Of a DNA stretch of 10,296 bases, positions 1-7,400 are shown piece after piece (position 1 is the stretch's first letter; every line of letters starts with the position of its first letter). A program made the translations under genes and the position numbers. The notes beneath the pieces were generated by a model that saw only the letters and a program-made list of their open reading frames with translations, made no database searches and was not told where the DNA came from. Origin of the DNA: Clavulina sp. PMI_390 (taxonomy: Eukaryota > Basidiomycota > Agaricomycetes > Cantharellales > Hydnaceae); NCBI GenBank assembly GCA_015039315.1, contig WIDE01000324.1, forward strand, positions 1-10,296, in the 5' to 3' direction.

Positions 1-131
1 TGGACGATTTTCCATGACGTGTTTACTCGTGTTGTCCTCGACGCAATCATCTACTCACCCAAGTCCACGCGAAATTCTGAGGCTTCCACACGCCAGAAAA
101 TGAAAAGGAAAAAGGATTTAAAATGCCAGGC
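1..131. other. Left edge, no confident gene
   Basis: On the plus strand, frame 1 stays open from base 1 into the tRNA region and begins WTIFHDVFTRVVLDAIIYSP. That could be the end of an exon of a plus-strand gene entering from the left, but there is no start, no clear splice site and no homology I recognise. It is recorded only as a possibility. Confidence 0.15.
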
Positions 132-135
132 AAAA
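132..135 (-). terminator. Pol III terminator of tRNA-Ser
   Basis: A run of four T residues on the minus strand, five bases after the tRNA 3' end, is the standard RNA polymerase III stop signal. Confidence 0.75.
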
Positions 136-140
136 GAACC

Positions 141-233
141 GACGACTGTAGGATTCGAACCTACGCCCTCGAAGAGGAATTGATCATCAAATTAAATTCT
201 AATCAATCGCAGTAACCACTTTGCTAAGCCGTC
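141..233 (-). tRNA. tRNA-Ser(AGA) with a 12-base intron
   Basis: Read on the minus strand, GACGGCT at 227-233 pairs with AGTCGTC at 141-147 to form the 7-bp acceptor stem. A 3-bp D stem (GCA/TGC), a 5-bp anticodon stem (ATTGA/TCAAT), a long variable arm (CCTC TTC GAGG) and a T arm (GTAGG TTCGAAT CCTAC) follow. The anticodon AGA is at 198-200. A 12-base intron (185-196) starts after position 37, the usual place in nuclear tRNA genes. The long variable arm is the class II feature expected for serine. Internal A box (TAGCAAAGTGG) and B box (GGTTCGAATCC) are present, and four T residues at 132-135 (minus strand) form the Pol III terminator. No CCA is encoded. Confidence 0.95.
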
Positions 234-520
234 TGATATGGGAAGAGTGTTGACTTTATATTATTATTTTTGAGGGTTTGTGAGGAAGTAGGCCGTTGAA
301 AACAGCTCATCCTCATTTCTTATATGGCCCCAAACGGACTATCAAGCAACTCTCATATCATGATCTTTGACATGGATCTGGCGTGGTTTCTCGAAGACAA
401 TTTGGAGCTGGCGATTTTTTGAGGTATTGTATACTACATTCTTCAAACTGTACGACTAGAGCAGATGTGGAGGGGAGACAAGCACTAAGCAACCACGGGA
501 TATGCGTACAAATCGCATGG
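234..520. other. Intergenic stretch between the giant gene and tRNA-Ser
   Basis: This is the 3' flank of the giant gene and the 5' flank of the tRNA, both on the minus strand. It is AT-rich around 250-275 and 420-440. I see no ORF of interest, repeat or hairpin. The 3' UTR and polyadenylation site of the giant gene should lie here, but no canonical AATAAA on the minus strand stands out. Confidence 0.6.
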
Positions 521-1442
521 TCAAGAGCGAATTAGGGCAGCTCGAGTGGTTCGCATCGATTCCGCAATATTGAGGAATGTTTCCGCAAGCTGAATCTGAA
601 CGCCCTTGTTTAAGTATGATTCAAATAAAAGAACTGCCTATGCTCACCGTATCAATTGCACCTGTAAACTCTGCAGGAGGGGCGCTCGGAAAAGCTCCGG
701 ATTGGACTTGGCGCGCCGAAAAGGCTGCGACGGTCTGCGCCATATGCTGTAGCACCTCGCTGTGGCTACCGAAGGCCACCGAGTAGAACGAAAGAAGTTG
801 GCTATGATTATCCACTATCAGACTACAGCCCATTCAATGGCAGGATAAACCCTTACCCCCTATCTGCCGAATCTTCACATAAGGCCTGCATCTCATCTTG
901 TGGCAATGGAGCCTCGCCATCGGAGAGGAAAATGATTACAGGTTGGCTGATTGAAGGGCGTGAGAACGTGTGATTATATATATCTGCTTGTAAATTGTCT
1001 TACTGATCATCTGACCACGAGTTGTTCATGACGCGTCGAGTAGTGAATATCGCTTGAGTGAAGTCTGTGCCTCCTCCACCAGGACGGCCTGCGTGCAGCA
1101 AGGTTTCGAGGATTTCATTTGGATCCATATTGTCGTCCTGTTGTAGCACCACCTGTCTCTACCAGATCAGTGAACGCACTTACGACATCACACCAACTCC
1201 AGTTTGGAGCATTGATCACCTTGGACACGTTATCAAACAAGATTACTGAATACCAATCTCGACGAGATCCTCCTGCGCTGCTTAGGCTTGCGTTACGAGC
1301 CATTAAGAAGCTATATAGTGCGGATAGAACGGCGCCAAATCTATTGGGGAAAACTTGGGCTATGTTGTAAGTTGCAGGAGTGTTTTGGAGCGGCTGCCGA
1401 TCCCGGCGGTTCATTGAACCTGAGTAGTCGAGAGCAAAGATT
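521..1442 (-). other. C-terminal von Willebrand factor A domain with intact MIDAS (residues about 2068-2304)
   Basis: Exons 39-43 encode IIFALDYSGSMNRRD, a DxSxS metal site (D2073, S2075, S2077); a helix and strand ending RRDWYSVILFDN; GGGGTDF with the MIDAS Thr at 2178; and PVIIFLSDGEAPLP with the third metal-contact Asp at 2208. The remainder (LLSFYSVAFG and AETFLNIAESMR) completes the alternating beta/alpha pattern, and the protein ends ALIRS. All five classical MIDAS positions are filled, so the domain should bind Mg2+ or Mn2+ and a partner acidic residue. Intracellular vWA domains usually act in multiprotein complexes, so an adaptor role is a reasonable inference. Confidence 0.85.
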
Positions 1443-4400
1443 CTGGACGTTGTGGAGGAAAAAATAGTGAGGTGATGTGCTGTCATAGTGTGATAGTCTT
1501 ACATGTGGTATGCGCCGTGTCCAGTGGAAGGGTCTTTACAGTGATACCGATGGCCATCCGCGCTGATATAACCATCGGCTGGTGATGGCTCTTGCCCTTC
1601 CAAGGACGGCCTTGGGGCCAATACAACGGCATTCAATGTGCGCCGTTCGTGAAACAATGGAAGGACACAATATGATGGCCCGTTCGGTGCTCCTACTCGA
1701 TCACTGTGCTCCTCATCTAGATCATCGTGAGCTGGAGGATAGGAGTTATGAGTCCATCCTCACATACCAGGACAGCACGCGTCACTAGTAGCCTTCAGTC
1801 AGCATATGGAGGCAACATCAAAGTGGCTGGCTGATCAACGTACCACTTGCTGAACTCATCTTGTTCCTCTCTAGAATAAGGATCTAGTTGATGAAAGCAA
1901 TTAGGCAGAGAGAATGAAACCAAGCAGATTGAGTACCTTTGAAACCTATCAGGGTATGGTATAGTCAAAACTGCATTGTTCACGTCGGAAATCGAGGCGG
2001 AGAAAATTACGAACCAGAGCGAGCCCAGAACAATCGATGGCTTATCCAGTCCTTTTCACGTTCAGGATGAGGATGCATAGCTTGATCGATGTGCTCGACC
2101 TCAACGTCATTGCATGCCCCACCAATGGCTCTGCAATAATCGATATGGATATGGCGAGGTCTAGATGAGCAGACCACCGAGCATAGCATCGGCGCGCCAG
2201 AGTCACCACTGCTGAAATGATGCCCTTGAATCTCGATTCCACCTTGATCGGAGCCTTTCTGATCGACCGCCCACATTGAGCGCTCCATTGACCCGTGGGA
2301 TGTCTCGTGAAGATCTTGAGGATGCCCTGGATAGATAATTGTGGGTTCCTGAATCAATTAGCGCATTACCATGTAGTCAGATTGCTGATGACTGACCGAG
2401 CGGAAGGGTGCAAAAGTATTGACATGAAGGGCATCGAACTTCGCAGAAGTGAAATACTGGGGCTTTGAGGGAGTGCGTGTGTTCGCCAGAATGGTACAGG
2501 TCGTTGGGCGGGATTGGAACAACACAGCGGAGGCGTTTAGACTCTTGAGTATACTGCGAAATATGAATGAATGAATAGAGATGGCGTCAAGCTGGGTTAT
2601 GCGATCAGAACACACTTTAGTAAAGCGAAATGTTTCATTCCGTCCGATGAATGTTGATTCCACAGACAATGGTACGCTGGAGATGTCACAGATCCCGGGA
2701 GATGAACAATTCTCAGTGCACAAATGCTCTTGCCTATAGCAGGTGAGTGTTATGGAGTGAGACAACATTTGTAGCGACGATGACTTGCCCACACAGATGA
2801 ACCGCATCGTTGGACAATGCGTGGAAATGATCACCGACCGTGCACAGGCGTGCACAAAGCTGGCAGGTGACCGGGCAGGTGAGCCGACTCTGTTACGTAT
2901 AGAGAAAGTCTGAGCCATTAGTATTTAAAGGGGAGATAGGGAACAACGCACTGCGCAAACGTGGCGCTCGTGTCCTCGGCGGCTGTATCAAAGTGTTAGT
3001 ATGTTGTTCACATACATCAAAATCATCAGTCATACCAGTCATTGACGCACGGCTGATCGCAGAGAGGTACGGGGGACGTGTGAGCCAAGTCGCAAGGCAA
3101 GCCACACTCGTGGACCTGGGCAGAGCATACATGCTCATCACCAGCATGCCCACGAGGCTATAATCCTGTTCAGCGCTTTACAGTGCACCAATTAAATATA
3201 TTACCAACCTCAACACAAGCTGTCTGGCAACCGCGCCTCCCATTGAATTTGCAAGGTTCCCCGCACAAATGAATCGCGACGCTACACCTAATTACGAGGT
3301 AGATTGACGTTACTGCGCACACAGAGGCCGAATTGTCGAGGTTCTCACAAATGTTCCCCATCATGGCCAGCTCTATTTGGGCAGATGCGTTAGCATTCGC
3401 TTCTCTAGAGCTAGCTTGGAACTCACGAGAAGCCGCAATTAGAGCTGTCCATAGTGCATTTTTCGGGGCAGGTATGGTCTGTAAAGCAATCATGAGGGCC
3501 GTCGTGCCGTCGGCCGCGGATGCAACCCAGCCGACACTGTGTACACGGCATGGTACAGATTTCCATGGCAGATTGGAGTTGTCGAGCCATGTTCCCAAAT
3601 TGACGACGCAGGATCTGAATGTCGGCATGATCGACAGCGAATCTTTTGACATTGGAATCAACCCAGTCATTGACATGTCTGACCCTTAGCTCCACGAGGT
3701 TGTTAATATACTCCCCAAGAGCCATGATCCATTGCGGATTTTGTCGGTTGACATTGCATTGTAACACCGTAGCAAGAGTCCTGAGCGTCTCGTCCCTCAA
3801 TGATCCATCGGATACACCGCCAATAAGGAAGGGAAATTGAGTCGCCGTATCTGAATGTTCGATGATGGAGAAATCGTCCAGGTTCTAGGAGCATCGCAAT
3901 CCAGTCTCAGAGATGGTGACATGCGAAGGGTAAATCACTAACACTCAGCTCGGACAACTCGTCGTTTGTCAACAGCTTTCCAAATTGCAGCGCTTCCTCT
4001 AAGCGACCAGTTAGGACACGGGCTCGGTGTGTAGCCAGATTATCTGTTGGAATAAGGTCGGATAATATCTGCGTATAGATTAATACTACTCACGGTCAAT
4101 AGCGCCCCAATCGCTCGCCTACACAATCGTTAGTCACCATCGGGAATGGAGGGAGCTGAAAATGGCACTACTAACCCTTAGCTTTGCCATGAGGATTTTC
4201 ATATTATGAACAAACATGGAAACGCTGCCGTGAGTGGAGTTTTGTTCTTCCAAGCGAGCTTTCAAGGTGTTCATCAGCGTGTAGAATTGAGGCGATTCGA
4301 TTACTGGCCAAGGCATGATATCCAGTTTTCCTCGATGGAGCTTCGAGATAAAATTGCCTTCTCGCTCACGCTGAACGATGGCCCGAAACTTGGAAGAGAA

Positions 4401-7400
4401 CCTATCGGTGAAAGTTGTTAAACGAATAAGGGAAGAAAATCAGATGCTGGTGTAGACTTGCTCCTGGACAATGTCAGCAGCATCATTATCCACGACGTCC
4501 TGGCATAGCACCATGTGAGCAAATACATGCATGCGATATCTTCCATGCATACCTTGATGATGATGCAGAGAATGGAACCGAAGAGCTGGGGATTTGAAGC
4601 GGGGTCGAGCAATGCTGCGCAGGATTGGAAGCTCTGCAAGGCACTCAGGGAATTTCACAAATAGACCCCCATCGCGCATACGGGAAACGTACCGTGAACA
4701 ATCCTGAGAGAAGGGTCAGAACCATGCAAAGCAAGGATTGTTTGGAAAACTTACCAGCGATGTCACGCGATAATGCAAAATTATTGCGGAACAGGACCTT
4801 AACTAGTTGTTAATCTCGTGTACTGCTAGGATTGAATTCCTAGAATGACACACCATGTTGGACATGGCGGAGTTGAAGAGGACAAGCAACATATCTTCCT
4901 GAACGTTGCGCTCAATGGAATGAATCCCTAAAATGGTACTTTGAATATGCTCCTGACGGACTTGGTAAAGATTGTACCTTCAAAATCTAGTGCAACAATT
5001 ACGCAGTCATCGGCTTCAGTGAGACTCATCCAAGCCCCTTCTGTGCACCTCATTGCCGAACCCGCAAACGAGGTATCTAGGAAGTGGTTCAATGCATAGC
5101 TCTTGCCTACCGATTGTTCTCCTGTTGGCCAGAATGTCAGTTCTTAGTCAAGGGAATCAAAAATCGGCATACCCAGGGAAGAAACGACTTTGACCGGCTA
5201 TGGCTCTTTTTGGTGAAAGGGGCCACCAGGTGCGGGGCTGAGGCACTCACTTTATTTGCAAGGTACGTTGAGAGGATGCTCTCATACCACCCGAGTGTGA
5301 TGCTATGGAGGACTAGATAAGCACATGAGAAGCTGGGAGGAAGAACGAGGTTGGCGAACCTCTCTGCGATCTGTAACACGTCCGATCCCAAAAGAGACTG
5401 TTCAAATTCTGCGGAGCGAACACCATCTTTCAGTGGTACAAATTGATTTCCACTTGCAATTGCCAAGTGAAGAGGAATGAGACATATGAATTCAACAAGC
5501 CAGCGCCCAAAGGGGTAGATGGTGCCGTCAAGGAAGCCGAATTTATTGAATGCTTCGTGAGCCATGGCTTTCACTCGCAGTTCATCCAATGTTCCTCCCG
5601 TGGGTTTGTGGGTGCTGCGCTCAAAATGTTGGGCAAAAGCACGAAACTGAGGTTCGTACGCCTCAAGATGGCCATGAGCGACAAAAAGCAGTAAGCGAGG
5701 GTGAGAACTCAATGCAGGGGTTCTACGTGCAATAGTGGGCTGGACAGGGAACTTGTTCCACACATCAGAGAAGCATTTGACCAGCACCACATGGCCCTTG
5801 ATGTGCTCCCCATCTCGCCTACCTGGAGAAGCGTTTGAACTGAATGTGTACTCGCTAGCCTTTGTGATAATCTCGAGACGGGAGGAGCTGATACGGCCAG
5901 TTTCGCAGTCCAGTCCCATCCAGTGGGCAATTCCACGCCGTTCGAACGAAGAGAGAATACAATCACCCCCACACTGAGGAGGGAGTGGGAGCTGTATGGG
6001 ATTATTTACTCCAAATGAAGCTGTGTGGAAGCAGTGAAGTGTAGAGTCGACAGCGAGAGCAACTATACAGGACCCATCGGGGCTGCTTGCTAGCGTGGAG
6101 ACAGCAGAGCTAATATGTGCGGTCGATGGTCTAAATGAAGCGTGAGACAGTAGATAGGGTGAATAGGGGCTGCTACTAGTAGACTCACTTGCATTGTTCG
6201 GTGATCAATGAGAATATGCGAAGGACACCGGTATGGGTCAGAAGCACGATCTCTTCGCTCCCGCTAATGAAGGCAACATGAGTTACCACTGAGCTAGGAG
6301 GTAGCCATTGGCGTAGATCCATAGGATGTCCACGAGCTTGAATGATTGAGAATTGCTCGTCGATCACAAGTATTGTCAATTGGAGCTGGGACCCGATGGT
6401 TTAGCATTAATCAGTTGTTGCGACCCAAATATCCTCGGATAGGTGAAAGGACTCACGTTGTGAGGGGACAATACTGCCACCAATCGCCGAGACTCATTTA
6501 CGGTTACCAGATATTTGATTTCGAATTTCTCAAGACTGAGCCGAAAAAGAGTCTTATGAGACATTATAGCGTGGTCCAAGTTTTGCAGCTCAGTGCAAAA
6601 GAAGTGGGTTTTGTCTTCATGGGGGTCGTCAATCAAGGCAAGGCATCGTTTATGCGGAAGCAACTGGATGAAGCTTCATGTAGCAGTGAGGACATCAACA
6701 TGGTATTATCAATGTATGACAAGACATACCGTAATTTGGAGGGCTGATAGACTTGAAAAGTAAATTTGGCTCCTTGAGGAAACTGGGGGTCAAATGCATG
6801 GTTCGGGTTCATAGAGAGTGCCCGAGAATCATCAGCCTTGAGTTGGAGCATCTCCAGAGTGTACTTTATGTGCGCGGGGTGGGTGCTTGTAGTCTGTAAT
6901 TCTACTTCATATCCTGGATAAATCCCCCAATATATAAGTGGCGGCTAATGCACGTTAAATAGCAAACGATTCACGTGGAGTTTCTCGCGAAGTTGATATC
7001 TCCGTAACCATTTGAACTTCCACGGTTGCACTAAAGCCGCGCGATAGAGTTCCTGATTGTCAGCAAAGGGGAGGATCATTCGTTGTGGAAGCGTACCTGA
7101 AATCCTGGCGTGAGGAATTGATTTTGTTCGTTGCTAGTTCTCCTGCAGCCTTGTAGCCTTGGCTGCGACGTTGCTTAAGGTGTTGCTCAAGGATAGAAGT
7201 GCGCTCTTCATTTTGTCGCCGCTCATATGCACCAAGGGCTGTCTTTGTTGTCTTTTTAATGGCCCGCACAACACCTTCGGCAAGGACACGCCGGAGAGTA
7301 ACGCAGGTTTCAGGAAGTGGATTATATGCTGGGGTATTTGCAATCATGGAGATGAGGTCTGCATTGGGCAAGTCTCCCGCTTTCAGATATTCATCATACA

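Larger units (their letters stand above)
1530..3557 (-). other. Cys/His-rich, probably zinc-binding repeat region (residues about 1617-2056)
   Basis: Exons 26-38 contain dozens of Cys and His residues in ordered spacings. The first cluster is C1617-x3-C1621-x2-C1624-x3-C1628, followed by DGPHDCFTDHTCPEKC. Two units then repeat a GH-x2-(x)-EH-x-C-x5-H-x-CG-x-PC pattern: GHDGEHLCSVAIHLCGEPC and GHAGDEHVCSAQVHECGLPC. Further clusters are LTCPVTCQLCARLC, VHLCGQEHLCTENC, FHFCEVRCPSCQYFC, CSVVCSSRPRHIHIDYC and CDACCPGDEEH. The spacing recalls metal-binding repeats of the NF-X1 or RING/B-box kind but fits no single consensus, so I call only zinc binding. It links the GTPase to the vWA domain and could be a protein- or nucleic-acid-binding platform. 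No ubiquitin-ligase signature can be claimed. Confidence 0.7.
4280..5197 (-). other. GB1/RHD3-like large GTPase domain (residues about 1252-1440)
   Basis: Exons 16-23 give PVKVVSSL then the Walker A/G1 loop GEQSVGKS (1260-1267). A segment RCTEGAWMS follows, matching the position of the TKGIWMW-type switch I segment of guanylate-binding proteins. G3 is VALDFEG (D1305, G1308), comparable with the LDTEG of GBPs, and is followed by IHSIERN. A later IIIKDVVDND carries a K-D pair at 1377-1378, where GBP-type enzymes have an R-D or K-D G4 motif instead of NKxD. These point to the GB1/RHD3 branch of the dynamin superfamily, which includes GBPs and very large inducible GTPases. All core residues are intact, so GTP binding and hydrolysis are expected. 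The domain is cut by seven introns; the G1 loop itself spans intron 16 (5122-5172). Confidence 0.8.

Noticed and set aside
2358..2918. Continuous 186-codon minus-strand ORF with a P-loop-like CVGKSS
   Set aside because: It runs through two or three introns and is in the wrong frame for part of its length. In the correct frame the same bases encode the Cys/His cluster VHLCGQ. The real P-loop is at about 5080-5175.
1530..3557. RING/E3 ligase or NF-X1 transcription factor call
   Set aside because: The Cys/His spacing does not fit one consensus throughout, so only probable zinc binding is claimed.
5137..5919. 260-codon ORF as a stand-alone protein
   Set aside because: It is part of exon 15 read on through introns 15 and 16; the frame starts upstream at 6130 and continues into the GTPase domain after splicing.
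6346..6747. Plus-strand 133-codon ORF
   Set aside because: It lies antisense to exons 12-14, has no recognisable domain, and the opposite strand gives a consistent spliced frame.
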